Shown: piece after piece, positions 1 to 9,767 of the stretch
Layout of the letters: each line of letters starts with the position of its first letter
Numbering within the stretch: position 1 is the first letter of the stretch
DNA from: Flavobacterium sp. JAS
Lineage (GTDB): Bacteria; Bacteroidota; Bacteroidia; Flavobacteriales; Flavobacteriaceae
Assembly (NCBI RefSeq): GCF_020991455.1
Contig: NZ_JAJMOX010000003.1
Location: forward strand, 124,001-188,000
Length of the DNA stretch: 64,000 nt
Reading direction: 5' to 3'
Made by a program: the position numbers and the translations under genes
Notes under the pieces: model-generated
The model's input: the letters and a program-made list of their open reading frames with translations, nothing else
Databases searched by the model: none
Told to the model about the DNA's origin: nothing

Positions 1-1653
1 GATTCTGGTACTTTTATTGTTACAAATGATTCTGCCAGGAATATCTTTTCGGGATCCGGAACCTGGAAATTTGAATCTGTTCCGAATAATCGGAATCAAT
101 TGTTTCAGGGAAATTATTATGGAATTTCGGTTTTGGAGAAAGTAAATAATCAATGGGTTTTCAGGAATAAAGTGCAGGGTTTTGATTATTCGTCAAGATA
201 TTTTGAGGTTTCAAATAATCTGGATGTTTATGTAAGTCATGAATACAAAGGAATTTTTAGACTTAAACTGGATAAAACGCTCTTAAAAACAGATGGATTT
301 TTCACTTATAAATCTCCCGGAAAAGGAAAGAATGCAAGTTTGACCAAATTTAACAATCAGATTTATTATGCTTATAAAGGTGGAATTTTTAAACTAAATA
401 CTGCAAGAAAACTATTCGAAAAAGACAATTTGCTAAGTTCTATTTTTGAAAAAGACGAATATACTTCGGGTAAATTAATTGTCGATAATTCGAATAAAAT
501 CTGGTTGTTTTCTAAAAATTATATTCATTATTTCTCGGCCAGTAAACTCAGTAACCAATTAAAGCAGAATGTAATTCCTATTCCGTCATCGCTAACGAAT
601 TCGATGCTGGGTTATGAAAATATTACGCAAATCTCAAAATCAACGTATTTAATTGGTACAACCGATGGATATTATACGTTGAATATTGACGATTTAAGTT
701 TTAAAAATTATACGGTTTTCATTACTGATATTACCATAAACAAACAAAACGAAACTTTAAAGAATGTGGCTATTCAAAGTGAAGGGAACTTTCGCTCAAG
801 CGAAAATAATATCACGTTGAATTATACCGTTCCGGAATACAACAAATATATCAATTCAGAATATCAATATTTGTTAGAAGGTTTTCAGAATGATTGGAGC
901 GAATGGAGTACGAAAGCGACGGTGAATTTCAAAAATCTTTCGCCGGGAAAATATACGTTTAAAGTAAGAGCCAAATATGCTAATACAATTTTAGAAAATA
1001 CTGCAACCTATACATTTGTGGTTTTAAAACCTTGGTATTCGACAAATCTGGCTTGGTTTATTTATTTTCTTTTAATGTTTGTGTTGGCTTATTTTATCAA
1101 TAAAGCGTACACCAATTATTATAGAAAACAGGAAGCAAAATTAATTGAAGAGAATAATCTTTTGCTGGAAATTAAAGAACTGGAAAACGAACAGCAATTA
1201 ATGAAACTCAGAAACGAACAATTGTCGCAGGATGTTGATAATAAAAATCGGGAATTGGCAGTTTCAACCATGAGTTTGAATAGTAAAAATGAATTGCTTG
1301 CTTTTATCAAAGATGATTTGAAAAAGACGACTCAAAATGACAGCAATAATATTAAATCAGTAATTAGTACCATTAATAAAAACATAACCGAAGAAGATTC
1401 CTGGAATGTCTTTAAAGAAGCGTTTGATAATGCCGATAAAGATTTCCTGAAAAGAATCAAACAACAACATCCGTTATTGACTCCAAACGATTTGCGTTTG
1501 TGTGCGTACCTGCGATTAAATCTTTCTTCAAAAGAAATTGCTCCTTTATTTAATATTTCGGTTCGAAGTGTTGAAATTAAAAGATATCGTTTGCGTAAAA
1601 AAATGGATTTGCAGCACGAAATTGGTTTGGTCGAATATATTCTGGCTGTATAG
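1..1653 (+). CDS. SusR-like Y_Y_Y-domain / HTH transmembrane regulator (5' end outside window)
   Basis: The frame is open from base 1, so the gene starts upstream; the TTG near base 100 is not a convincing start. The visible part has the end of a beta-propeller sensor, a Y_Y_Y domain (about bases 820-1020, with YQYLLEGFQNDWSEWS), one transmembrane helix (about 1040-1105), a long coiled coil (1120-1330) and a C-terminal LuxR-like helix-turn-helix (about 1480-1640, LNLSSKEIAPLFNISVRSVE). In Bacteroidota such proteins sense oligosaccharides in the periplasm and activate the neighbouring polysaccharide locus from the membrane. It lies directly upstream of a SusC gene on the same strand, which fits control of that locus. 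There is no histidine kinase or receiver domain in the visible part, so it is SusR-like rather than a hybrid two-component regulator. Confidence 0.85.
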   Translation, partial: DSGTFIVTNDSARNIFSGSGTWKFESVPNNRNQLFQGNYYGISVLEKVNNQWVFRNKVQGFDYSSRYFEVSNNLDVYVSHEYKGIFRLKLDKTLLKTDGFFTYKSPGKGKNASLTKFNNQIYYAYKGGIFKLNTARKLFEKDNLLSSIFEKDEYTSGKLIVDNSNKIWLFSKNYIHYFSASKLSNQLKQNVIPIPSSLTNSMLGYENITQISKSTYLIGTTDGYYTLNIDDLSFKNYTVFITDITINKQNETLKNVAIQSEGNFRSSENNITLNYTVPEYNKYINSEYQYLLEGFQNDWSEWSTKATVNFKNLSPGKYTFKVRAKYANTILENTATYTFVVLKPWYSTNLAWFIYFLLMFVLAYFINKAYTNYYRKQEAKLIEENNLLLEIKELENEQQLMKLRNEQLSQDVDNKNRELAVSTMSLNSKNELLAFIKDDLKKTTQNDSNNIKSVISTINKNITEEDSWNVFKEAFDNADKDFLKRIKQQHPLLTPNDLRLCAYLRLNLSSKEIAPLFNISVRSVEIKRYRLRKKMDLQHEIGLVEYILAV

Positions 1654-1682
1654 GAACTCAAAAAGTACTTCAAAAAAACTAT

Positions 1683-1742
1683 ACATTACCTCAACATTTG
1701 ATATTTGGAGTGTTTTTGTTAAGGTAATGTTAATGATTTTTT
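1683..1742 (+). terminator. Probable terminator after the SusR-like gene
   Basis: Bases 1683-1695 pair with 1718-1730 (13 bp, one mismatch), and a run of six T follows at 1737-1742. It would separate the regulator transcript from the inducible susC operon. The rest of 1654-1894 is AT-rich, and I found no clean TAnnTTTG promoter in it. Confidence 0.5.
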
Positions 1743-1894
1743 CATTCTGAGATTATATGTAAATCAGTATATTTTTTGAGATATATTGAATTTTAGCATG
1801 ATTTTTTTGTTATGTATGTTTTTTGTTGAGGTTAATTTTAACGTATTCTTAAGAGGATGCGATAATTTTAGCTTTCAATAAAAACTAACTAATT

Positions 1895-4800
1895 ATGAAA
1901 TCTAAATTATTACTAACCGTACTATTGCTGTTTACATCGTATGCGTTTTCGCAGTCTTTTGATGTAAACGGAACAGTACTAGATGGCTCAGGTTTAGCAT
2001 TACCTGGCGTAAATGTAAAAGTTAAAAGCTCGTCGCAAAGTACAACCACAGACTTCGACGGATCTTTTAAATTATCAGGAGTTACAAAAGGAACCACACT
2101 TGTCTTTAGTTATATAGGTTTTAGAACCCAAGAAGTTGTGGTTTCGGCACCTAAAATAACGGTAAAAATGAGCGATGACGCAAAATCTCTTGAAGAAGTT
2201 GTAGTTATTGGTTACGGTAGCCAAAAGAAAAGAGAAGTTACAGGAGCAGTTTCTGTAGTAGACAGTAAAACGCTTGATATCTTGAAACCAGCAAGAATTG
2301 AGCAAGCATTACAAGGTACAATGTCGGGTGTAAATGTTACGACACAATCTGGAGCGCCGGGAGCGCCTTTGGATATTCGTATTCGTGGTATTGCTACAAA
2401 TGGAGAAAACAGGCCTACAACTATTATTGATGGTTATGTGGGAGATTTGGGATTACTTAACCCAAATGATATCGAAACTATTACGGTTTTAAAAGATGCT
2501 CAGGCCGCTATCTACGGTACAATTGGAGCAAACGGAATTATTTTGGTGACAACCAAAATGGGTAAAAAGAATTCTAAAACAAAAGTTTCTTTTAACAGCT
2601 ACACAGGATTTCAGTATACGTCAAGAAAATTACCAACGCTTAACGCGACTGAATATGCACTTTTATTAAACGAAAGTTATGCCAACGGCGGTAAAGCACT
2701 TCCTTACCCAAATGCAAGTGGTTTAGGAAATGGCACCAATTGGCAGGATCAGGTTTTTAAAGACGGAGTTCCAATCATTAGTAATGATTTGACAATTTCA
2801 GGCGGTGGAGAGAAAATTGCTTACTCAATAAGTGGTTCACATTTAGATCAGGAAGGAATTGTTGGCGGAGATAAATCCGGATTTTTAAGAAACACAGCAA
2901 GATTAGGTTTAACGGCTGATTTGAGTGATAAATTCAAATTGAAAACCAATGTAATCTATACTTATTTTACCAGAAATACATTGAACGAAAACGGACTTGG
3001 ATCTGTTTTATTTAATGCCTTAAATGTTCCGGCAACTTTAAGTCCTTATGATGCAAAGGGCGATTTCGCTTTAGTACCAAATACAACAGGATTAGGAAAC
3101 GAAATTATTAATCCGTTAGCGCAAATCGCAAATACTTATAATGATTACAATTATAAAAAACTGAACGGAAATTTTGGTTTGGATTATAAAATCTTCAAAG
3201 GATTCGTACTGTCAAGTTCTATAGGTTTTAATACTTCAAACAGCGAATCAAAAACGTTTGCCAAACAAATTAGCTACGGCGGAAAAGTTTTTGACGTACA
3301 AAGAAGTTCTGTTACGCAAGGTGCTGTAAATGATAATAATTATTCGTTTGACCTTTTTGGAACTTACACTGCAAAAATTGCAAATAGTCACAATATTGTC
3401 GGAACTCTTGGTACAACTATTTTTAAAGAATGGGGTAACGGACTTTTTGCAACTGGTTTTGATGTTCCAAATAATTCATGGGATTTTGCAGATATTTCTT
3501 TGACAAAAGGAGTTTCTGAAACTTTAACTAATAGCTCATACGTGTACGATCAAAGAAGATTATCTTATTTTGGAAGAGCACAATACGATTATAAAGGTAA
3601 ATACTTATTATCGGCAATGTTGCGTCGCGATTCTTCGACCAAATTCGGCCCTGGAAACAAAGTGGGATATTTTCCTTCTTTCACAGGAGGTTGGGTAATC
3701 TCTGACGAAGGTTTCTTTGGAGAATCAAAAGCAATTAGCTTCTTGAAATTAAGAGCGAGTTATGGAACTTTAGGAAATGATCAAATTCCAAACTATGGTT
3801 ATTTAGGACTTTTAAGTGGTGAAGCTACTTATGTTTTTGATGGCGCATTGGTAAACGGAACAGCAACGGGACAAGTACCAAATCCGGACTTGAAATGGGA
3901 AGAGGCCAGAAAATTTGATGTTGGTTTGGATATGAAATTTCTAAACGACAAATTATTCGTTGTTGCCGATTATTTTATAGACACCAGAAATGATTTATTG
4001 ATTCCTAATATTCCGGTTTCAGGGATTACAGGCACAGGCGCTCCAGGTGCAAGTGCCCCAACTTTGAATGCGGGCTCAGTTAGAAATTCAGGATTAGAAT
4101 TTTCGATAGATTATAAAGAGAAATTCTCAGATTCATTTTCAATGAGTGTAGGTTACAATGTGACTTTTCTTAAAAATGAAGTCTTAGAAGTAAATAACGG
4201 AACCGGTTTTATTGAAGGCGGAAATTTTGGAGTAGGACAACCTGCACCGTCACGCATGGAAGTAGGAAAACCATTAGGTTACTTTTATGGATATAAAACA
4301 GATGGAATTTTCCAGAACCAGGCCGAAGTTGACGCGCATCCGTCGCAACTGGCTTTAGGTGCAAATGCAGCTCCGGGCGATCTTCGTTATGTAGATTCAA
4401 ATGGAGATGGTGTAATTGATACAAAAGATAAAACCAATATTGGAGATCCAATTCCAGAGGCTACAATGGGTTTCAATGTTCAATTAAACTATAAAAATCT
4501 TGATTTTGCACTTTACACATTTGCTTCAGTAGGTAATGATATGGTTCGTAATTACGAAAGAACATTATCAGATGCAAATCGTTTAGATTATGTATTAGAC
4601 AGATGGACAGGACCGGGAACAAGCAATTCTACACCAAGAGTTACAACAGGTGCAACGGCAAATAATGTTTTTTCAGATTATTTTGTTGAGGATGCATCGT
4701 ATTTAAGAATTCAAAACATTCAATTAGGATATACACTTAATCCAAGCATTTCTCAAAAAGCCGGAATTACAAAATTAAGACTTTACACAGGAGTAAATAA

Positions 4801-4933
4801 TTTATACACATTTACCAAATACAAAGGCTTTGATCCGGGAGCTTCAAACGGAGCTCCAATTGGTGGAGGAATTGACTACGGATTTTATCCTATTCCGAGA
4901 ACCTATTTATTGGGCTTAAACATTAATTTTTAA
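1895..4933 (+). CDS. SusC-family TonB-dependent outer-membrane transporter
   Basis: This 1012-residue protein has a type I signal peptide ending ...YAFSQ (about residue 20). A carboxypeptidase-D-like regulatory domain follows (about 22-105), then the SusC signature region EEVVVIGYGSQKKREVTG (about 101-118), a plug domain and a C-terminal beta-barrel ending in a phenylalanine. SusC proteins import oligosaccharides across the outer membrane using TonB energy, with SusD as the lid. The susD gene starts 11 bases after the stop, so the two are certainly co-transcribed. The two GH16 genes downstream point to a beta-1,3-glucan such as laminarin as substrate. That is inferred from context, not from the receptor itself. 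Confidence 0.96.
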   Translation: MKSKLLLTVLLLFTSYAFSQSFDVNGTVLDGSGLALPGVNVKVKSSSQSTTTDFDGSFKLSGVTKGTTLVFSYIGFRTQEVVVSAPKITVKMSDDAKSLEEVVVIGYGSQKKREVTGAVSVVDSKTLDILKPARIEQALQGTMSGVNVTTQSGAPGAPLDIRIRGIATNGENRPTTIIDGYVGDLGLLNPNDIETITVLKDAQAAIYGTIGANGIILVTTKMGKKNSKTKVSFNSYTGFQYTSRKLPTLNATEYALLLNESYANGGKALPYPNASGLGNGTNWQDQVFKDGVPIISNDLTISGGGEKIAYSISGSHLDQEGIVGGDKSGFLRNTARLGLTADLSDKFKLKTNVIYTYFTRNTLNENGLGSVLFNALNVPATLSPYDAKGDFALVPNTTGLGNEIINPLAQIANTYNDYNYKKLNGNFGLDYKIFKGFVLSSSIGFNTSNSESKTFAKQISYGGKVFDVQRSSVTQGAVNDNNYSFDLFGTYTAKIANSHNIVGTLGTTIFKEWGNGLFATGFDVPNNSWDFADISLTKGVSETLTNSSYVYDQRRLSYFGRAQYDYKGKYLLSAMLRRDSSTKFGPGNKVGYFPSFTGGWVISDEGFFGESKAISFLKLRASYGTLGNDQIPNYGYLGLLSGEATYVFDGALVNGTATGQVPNPDLKWEEARKFDVGLDMKFLNDKLFVVADYFIDTRNDLLIPNIPVSGITGTGAPGASAPTLNAGSVRNSGLEFSIDYKEKFSDSFSMSVGYNVTFLKNEVLEVNNGTGFIEGGNFGVGQPAPSRMEVGKPLGYFYGYKTDGIFQNQAEVDAHPSQLALGANAAPGDLRYVDSNGDGVIDTKDKTNIGDPIPEATMGFNVQLNYKNLDFALYTFASVGNDMVRNYERTLSDANRLDYVLDRWTGPGTSNSTPRVTTGATANNVFSDYFVEDASYLRIQNIQLGYTLNPSISQKAGITKLRLYTGVNNLYTFTKYKGFDPGASNGAPIGGGIDYGFYPIPRTYLLGLNINF

Positions 4934-4944
4934 TTTCAATTAAA

Positions 4945-6444
4945 ATGAAAAAATATTTATTTACAACCATTATAATGCTAACTCTGTTCTCGACAATAAG
5001 TATTTCTTGTTCAGATGAGTTCGTAGATCCAAAAGTAGAATACTCTATAGATTCTGAAAATTATTTTAATTCAAAAGCAGATTACGATCAGGCATTAGTT
5101 GCAGCGTATGATTTGCTTCAGTCTTCTTATGTAAATGTTTTATTGGGCGAAATTGCTTCAGATAATACATTGGCAGGCGGAGAAAGCCCTACAGATGTTA
5201 TAGGTTTTCAGCAAATAGACGATATGATTCATACTCAGACAAACAGCAATTTAAGAGACATCTGGAACTGGATGTTTGCAGGAGTTCAAAGAGCCAATTA
5301 TATTCTTGAATTTAAGGATAAAACAAATTTTGAGGGAAAGACCCAGCTACTTGCAGAAACACGTTTTCTGAGAGCGTATTACCAGTTTGAGTTAGTGAAA
5401 TGGTTTGGTGGAATCCCGATGAAAGGAGATGCTAGATTTAAAATTGGAGATGAAAAAACGGTGCCACGTGCAACAGTAGAAGAGGTGTATGCATCAATTG
5501 AAGCAGATTTAATTTTTGCTGCCGCTAATTTATCTCCAACAGCATCTCAAAAAGGACGTATTACTAAAGGTGCTGCTCAGGCATTATTAGGAAAAGCTTA
5601 TTTATATCAAAATAAATTTGCACAAGCAGCTACAGCTTTTGACGGCGTAATTACTTCTGGAAAATATTCATTAGTTGCTGATTATAATGCCATGTTTGAA
5701 TTAGACGGTGAAAACGGAACTGAATCTGTTTTTGAAGTACAATATACAGATGTTGAAGGAGCAGGTTTTGGATGTTTACAATGTAGTGAAGGTAACGTTG
5801 CAGTAGGTTTTAGCGGAGTAAGAAATTATTCCGGACCACTTTTTTCTTCAGGATTTAGTTTCAACGTTCCAACTAAAGAAGCCGCAGATGCTTTTGAAGT
5901 AGGTGACAAACGTAAAGATGTTGCCATATTAGACATCGCAGCTTTTGCCGCCGCAAATACAAATTATGATGGAGGAAAAGGAGTTTCATTTGGAAAAGGA
6001 AATGAAGACACAGGTTACTTCAACAGAAAATATTTACCAAGAAAAAGAAGCTCAGAAGCTCAGGGTGATTTGAATTTAACAAATCCAAACAATTACAGAT
6101 CGATACGTTATGCTGATGTTTTATTAATGGCAGCAGAAGCGTATAACCGTGGCGGAATTGATGATGGAAAAGCAAGAACGTACTTAAACCAAGTAAGAAG
6201 ACGTGCTTTTGGAGACAATAATCATGATATATCAGCTTCGGGAGCTGCGCTTACCGATTTTATTTGGGCAGAAAGAAGAGTTGAACTTTTAGGAGAAGGA
6301 CATCGTTTCTTCGACTTAGTAAGAACCGGAAAAGCAGTTGGAAAAATAGCAGGTTTTACAGCAAATAAAAATGAGTTATTTCCGCTTCCAATTGAAGAAA
6401 TTCAATTTGCAAACGGAAATTGGAAACAAAACCCTGGATATTAA
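4945..6444 (+). CDS. SusD/RagB-family surface glycan-binding lipoprotein
   Basis: This is a 499-residue lipoprotein with lipobox cysteine at residue 22, followed by Ser-Asp-Glu. Acidic residues right after the cysteine resemble the export signal that sends flavobacterial lipoproteins to the cell surface. The body has typical SusD features: an N-terminal helical TPR-like region, the motif ETRFLRAYYQFELVKWFGG around 132-150, and the C-terminal ERRVELLGEGHRFFDLVRTG. It pairs with the SusC immediately upstream and captures oligosaccharides over the transporter. Length is normal for the family. Confidence 0.96.
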   Translation: MKKYLFTTIIMLTLFSTISISCSDEFVDPKVEYSIDSENYFNSKADYDQALVAAYDLLQSSYVNVLLGEIASDNTLAGGESPTDVIGFQQIDDMIHTQTNSNLRDIWNWMFAGVQRANYILEFKDKTNFEGKTQLLAETRFLRAYYQFELVKWFGGIPMKGDARFKIGDEKTVPRATVEEVYASIEADLIFAAANLSPTASQKGRITKGAAQALLGKAYLYQNKFAQAATAFDGVITSGKYSLVADYNAMFELDGENGTESVFEVQYTDVEGAGFGCLQCSEGNVAVGFSGVRNYSGPLFSSGFSFNVPTKEAADAFEVGDKRKDVAILDIAAFAAANTNYDGGKGVSFGKGNEDTGYFNRKYLPRKRSSEAQGDLNLTNPNNYRSIRYADVLLMAAEAYNRGGIDDGKARTYLNQVRRRAFGDNNHDISASGAALTDFIWAERRVELLGEGHRFFDLVRTGKAVGKIAGFTANKNELFPLPIEEIQFANGNWKQNPGY

Positions 6445-6456
6445 AAAAACATTATT

Positions 6457-8010
6457 ATGAAAAAATTACATTTTATTATAAGTCTTTTCGTTTTAACAAT
6501 ACTTCTGGGTTGTTCAAATGAAGATAATAGCAATATTGATTTAGACAGCGTGAGTGCGCCGTCTAACGTATCTGCTTTGACCACCGTAACGCAGGATAAC
6601 ACAGGTAAGGTTACTTTTTTACCTAAAGGAGAAGGCGTTACACAATACAAAATAAACTATGGAGACGGAAGTCCTGAATCTGATTATTTTGGATCTGGAG
6701 GCACTGCAACCCATACTTATAAAGAAGGCGTTTACCATGCAAAAATTAAAGCAACGGGAATCAACGGAAAAGTAACCGAAGTAGATCAGGAAGTTACCGT
6801 TTCGTTTTTAGCACCAACTAATTTACAAGTGACTTTGGCACATGTTGTAGGAGATAATTTGTCTGCTTCAGTTTCCGCAAAAGCGAACCTAGAAACTTTC
6901 TTCCAGGTGTATTTTGGCGAAACTCCAAATGAAATTCCGGTCAATTTTATGGAAGGCGAAACCATTAAGCATATGTATGCTAATGTGGGAGAGTACAAAG
7001 TAAAAGTAGTAGCATTAAGCGGAGGAGTTGCCAGTACAACATACGAAGAAACCATTATAATATCGAATCCGGTTTTATTACCGGTAGATTTTGAGTCTGC
7101 AACACTTAATTATGCCTTTACAAATTTTGGAGGAGCAAATACAGCTGTAGCCAATAATCCAAGTGTAAACGAAGATAATCCGAGTGCAAAAGTGGCCAAG
7201 TTAAATAAAAGTGCAGGTTCTGAAGTTTGGGCAGGTTCATTTATAGAATTAGGTGCGCCAATTGATTTTTCGACATTGAAAAAAATCAAACTTAAAGCAT
7301 GGTCGCCAAAAGCAGGAATTGTGGTTAAAATGAAACTAGAGAATTTAGCAAATCCTGATATTAATACAGAAGTCGATGTAACCAATACGATCGCTAACGG
7401 TTGGGAAGAATTGACCTTTGATTTCTCAGCGGTTGATAATGCTAAAAATTATCAAAGACTGGTAGTATTCTTTGATTTCGGAAATAACGGTACCGGAGTT
7501 GATTATTATTTTGATGATATTCAATTGACGTCAGGTGTTGAAACTGTAAAATTGCCATTGACTTTTGAGTCTTCTGTATTGACTTATGCATTTACCAATT
7601 TTGGTGGAGCAAATTCAGTATTAGCAAATAATCCGGATAAAACAGGAATTAATACTTCGGCAAAAGTAGGTGCTTTAACAAAAGGAAATGGCTCAGAAGT
7701 TTGGGCAGGATCGTTCATCGAATTAGCAAGTCCGCTTAATTTTTCTACTTTCAAAAAGATCAAAATGAAAGTATGGTCGCCTCAGGCAGGAATTGTCGTT
7801 AAAATGAAGTTTGAAAACATGGCAGATAGTTCAATCAATAAAGAAGTAGATGCTACATCAACTGTTGCAAACGGATGGGAAGAGCTAACATTTGATTTTG
7901 ACGGAGCTACAACAGCCAATCAATTTCAGCGTGTAGTAGTGTTCTTTGACTTTGGAGTTAACGGCACAGGAAAAACCTATTATTTTGATGACATTAAACA
8001 ATCCAACTAA
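6457..8010 (+). CDS. PUL surface glycan-binding lipoprotein with PKD-like region and duplicated C-terminal module
   Basis: This 517-residue lipoprotein has its cysteine at residue 19, followed by Ser-Asn-Glu-Asp. Residues about 30-205 carry PKD/fibronectin-like beta-sandwich sequence (YKINYGDGSPESDYFG; GTATHTYKEGVYHAKI). Two near-identical modules of about 150 residues follow, starting near 208 and 366 and offset by 158 codons. Both share DFES/TFES, YAFTNFGGAN, SEVWAGSFIEL, NGWEELTFDF and YYFDDI. These look like carbohydrate-binding modules with a jelly-roll fold, although I cannot name a CBM family. The position between susD and GH16 genes fits a SusE/F-type surface glycan-binding protein that holds beta-glucan at the cell. 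No catalytic motif is visible. Confidence 0.85.
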   Translation: MKKLHFIISLFVLTILLGCSNEDNSNIDLDSVSAPSNVSALTTVTQDNTGKVTFLPKGEGVTQYKINYGDGSPESDYFGSGGTATHTYKEGVYHAKIKATGINGKVTEVDQEVTVSFLAPTNLQVTLAHVVGDNLSASVSAKANLETFFQVYFGETPNEIPVNFMEGETIKHMYANVGEYKVKVVALSGGVASTTYEETIIISNPVLLPVDFESATLNYAFTNFGGANTAVANNPSVNEDNPSAKVAKLNKSAGSEVWAGSFIELGAPIDFSTLKKIKLKAWSPKAGIVVKMKLENLANPDINTEVDVTNTIANGWEELTFDFSAVDNAKNYQRLVVFFDFGNNGTGVDYYFDDIQLTSGVETVKLPLTFESSVLTYAFTNFGGANSVLANNPDKTGINTSAKVGALTKGNGSEVWAGSFIELASPLNFSTFKKIKMKVWSPQAGIVVKMKFENMADSSINKEVDATSTVANGWEELTFDFDGATTANQFQRVVVFFDFGVNGTGKTYYFDDIKQSN

Positions 8011-8022
8011 AAACACGAAATC

Positions 8023-9684
8023 ATGAGTAAAAAAATAATTATAAATATAATAGCATTACTGACCATATTTTTGGCAGTAAGTTGCCAGAAAGATGATTAT
8101 GCATTTGGCGATTTGTCAGCGCCATCAAATCTTAAAGTAACAGCTGAAATTGTAGGTAAAACTGCCACTACACCAGAGGGAGACGGTTCAGGAATGGTAA
8201 AGCTGGTAGCAACAGCAGATAATGCTATTTCGTATAAATATGTATTTAGCGACGGAACCTCAGAGAATTCCCCAAGTGGTGCGTTTACCAAACGTTTTAC
8301 CAAAACAGGAGTAAATACTTATACCGTTACTATAATTGCAACCGGAAAAGCGGGTATTGCTACTAACACAACATTAGATGTTACTGTATTAAGTAATTTT
8401 AGCGATGACGAAGCCGTTCAGTTCTTAACAGCCGGAACTTCTAAAAAATGGTATTGGTCAGCCTCAGAGCCCGGACATTTAGGAGTAGGTCAAAATGATG
8501 CCGATGCTGCTAAAAACTTTTATCCAAACTATTATTCTGCGGGAGCTTTTGAAAAAGCAGGATCACCAACAAGCAGTTGTTTATACGAAAATGTATTGAC
8601 ATTCTCATTGGATGCAGGACAATTGAAATATGAATTAAACAATGGAGGAGCAACATTTTTTAATGCTGCTTTTAAAAGTGTAGGAGGAGGAAGCGGGCCA
8701 GACGATGCTTGTTTAACTTATGATGCAAGCGGAGTTAAAACGGTTTCATTAAGTCCGTCAGAATCTTTTGTGTCGAAAAATCCTGATCATGCCACACAAA
8801 CCAGAGGAACAATGTTAAACTTCTCTGATGGTGGATTTATGGGGTATTATATTGGTCAGAGTTCATACGAAATCTTGTCGATTACAGCAAACAGAATGGT
8901 TGTTAGAGCTGTTATGGGTGGAAGTCCGGGACTGGCATGGTATCATATTTTTACCACAACAAAACCAACACAAAATCCGGTAACAGATTATACAAACCTT
9001 GTTTGGTCTGATGAATTCAATACCGATGGAGCGCCAGATGCAACAAAATGGGGTTATGATTTAGGAAAAGGAGATAATGGTTGGGGAAATAATGAAAAAC
9101 AGAATTATACCAACTCAGCAACAAATGTCATAGTTCAAGGTGGAAACTTAAAAATCACGGCTAAGAAAGAAGCTTCAGGCGGAGCAGATTATTCTTCGGC
9201 ACGATTAAAATCCGATGGTAAATTTTCATTCACTTACGGAAAAGTCGAAATAAAAGCCAAACTTCCAATAGGAGCAGGGACTTGGCCGGCACTCTGGATG
9301 CTAGGGCAAAATTATGCTACAAAACCATGGCCGGCTTGTGGTGAAATAGATATGATGGAACATGTGGGTAATAATCAGAACGTGATTTTAGCTACCCTTC
9401 ATTATCCCGGACATTCAGGCGGACAAGGCAATACTGGTTCTAAAACAATTGCAAACGTTTCAACAGAATTTCATGTTTATAAAACAATTTGGACACCATC
9501 ATCAGTCAAAATTTTTGTAGATGATGAGCTGATTCATTCAGTTCCTAATGACGGTTCTCTTCCATTTAATAGCGACTTTTTCTTAATTTTAAATGTTGCG
9601 ATGGGAGGTAATCTGGGCGGTAATATTGATCCGGCTTTTTCACAATCTTCAATGGAAATTGATTATGTGAGAGTATATCAATAG
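8023..9684 (+). CDS. GH16 endo-beta-1,3-glucanase (laminarinase-type) surface lipoprotein
   Basis: This is a 553-residue lipoprotein with cysteine at residue 21, followed by QKDD. That closely resembles the surface-export signal described for Capnocytophaga lipoproteins. A PKD-like domain occupies roughly 35-125. A middle region of about 130-320 (SKKWYWSASEPGHLGVG, cysteine-containing) is unassigned. A GH16 catalytic domain runs from about 325 to the end. The catalytic signature is E441-I-D443-M-M-E446, with the extra residue typical of laminarinases, and the nearby WPALWMLG segment also fits. It should cut beta-1,3-glucan at the cell surface to give oligosaccharides for the SusCD pair. It starts 12 bases after the previous stop, so it belongs to the same operon. 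Confidence 0.93.
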   Translation: MSKKIIINIIALLTIFLAVSCQKDDYAFGDLSAPSNLKVTAEIVGKTATTPEGDGSGMVKLVATADNAISYKYVFSDGTSENSPSGAFTKRFTKTGVNTYTVTIIATGKAGIATNTTLDVTVLSNFSDDEAVQFLTAGTSKKWYWSASEPGHLGVGQNDADAAKNFYPNYYSAGAFEKAGSPTSSCLYENVLTFSLDAGQLKYELNNGGATFFNAAFKSVGGGSGPDDACLTYDASGVKTVSLSPSESFVSKNPDHATQTRGTMLNFSDGGFMGYYIGQSSYEILSITANRMVVRAVMGGSPGLAWYHIFTTTKPTQNPVTDYTNLVWSDEFNTDGAPDATKWGYDLGKGDNGWGNNEKQNYTNSATNVIVQGGNLKITAKKEASGGADYSSARLKSDGKFSFTYGKVEIKAKLPIGAGTWPALWMLGQNYATKPWPACGEIDMMEHVGNNQNVILATLHYPGHSGGQGNTGSKTIANVSTEFHVYKTIWTPSSVKIFVDDELIHSVPNDGSLPFNSDFFLILNVAMGGNLGGNIDPAFSQSSMEIDYVRVYQ

Positions 9685-9712
9685 AATACAAATTAATTAG
9701 TAAGAATGAAGC

Positions 9713-9741
9713 AAGAAGGTCAGTTTAAGGCTGGCCTTCTT
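9713..9741 (+). terminator. Hairpin between the two GH16 genes (partial terminator or processing site)
   Basis: Bases 9713-9723 pair with 9731-9741 as an 11-bp stem with one G-U pair and a 7-base loop. The T tract after it is poor (TAATTTTAG), so it may be an attenuator or an mRNA-stabilising stem rather than a full stop. It could lower expression of the second GH16 gene relative to the operon. Confidence 0.5.
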
Positions 9742-9767
9742 AATTTTAGCAATTTAAAAATCAAAGT

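Noticed and set aside
1538..1750. Plus-strand frame overlapping the end of the SusR-like gene
   Set aside because: It is a shadow of the regulator in another frame and runs into the terminator region.
4209..4451. Minus-strand frame within susC
   Set aside because: Low-complexity leucine/histidine-rich antisense shadow of a certain gene.
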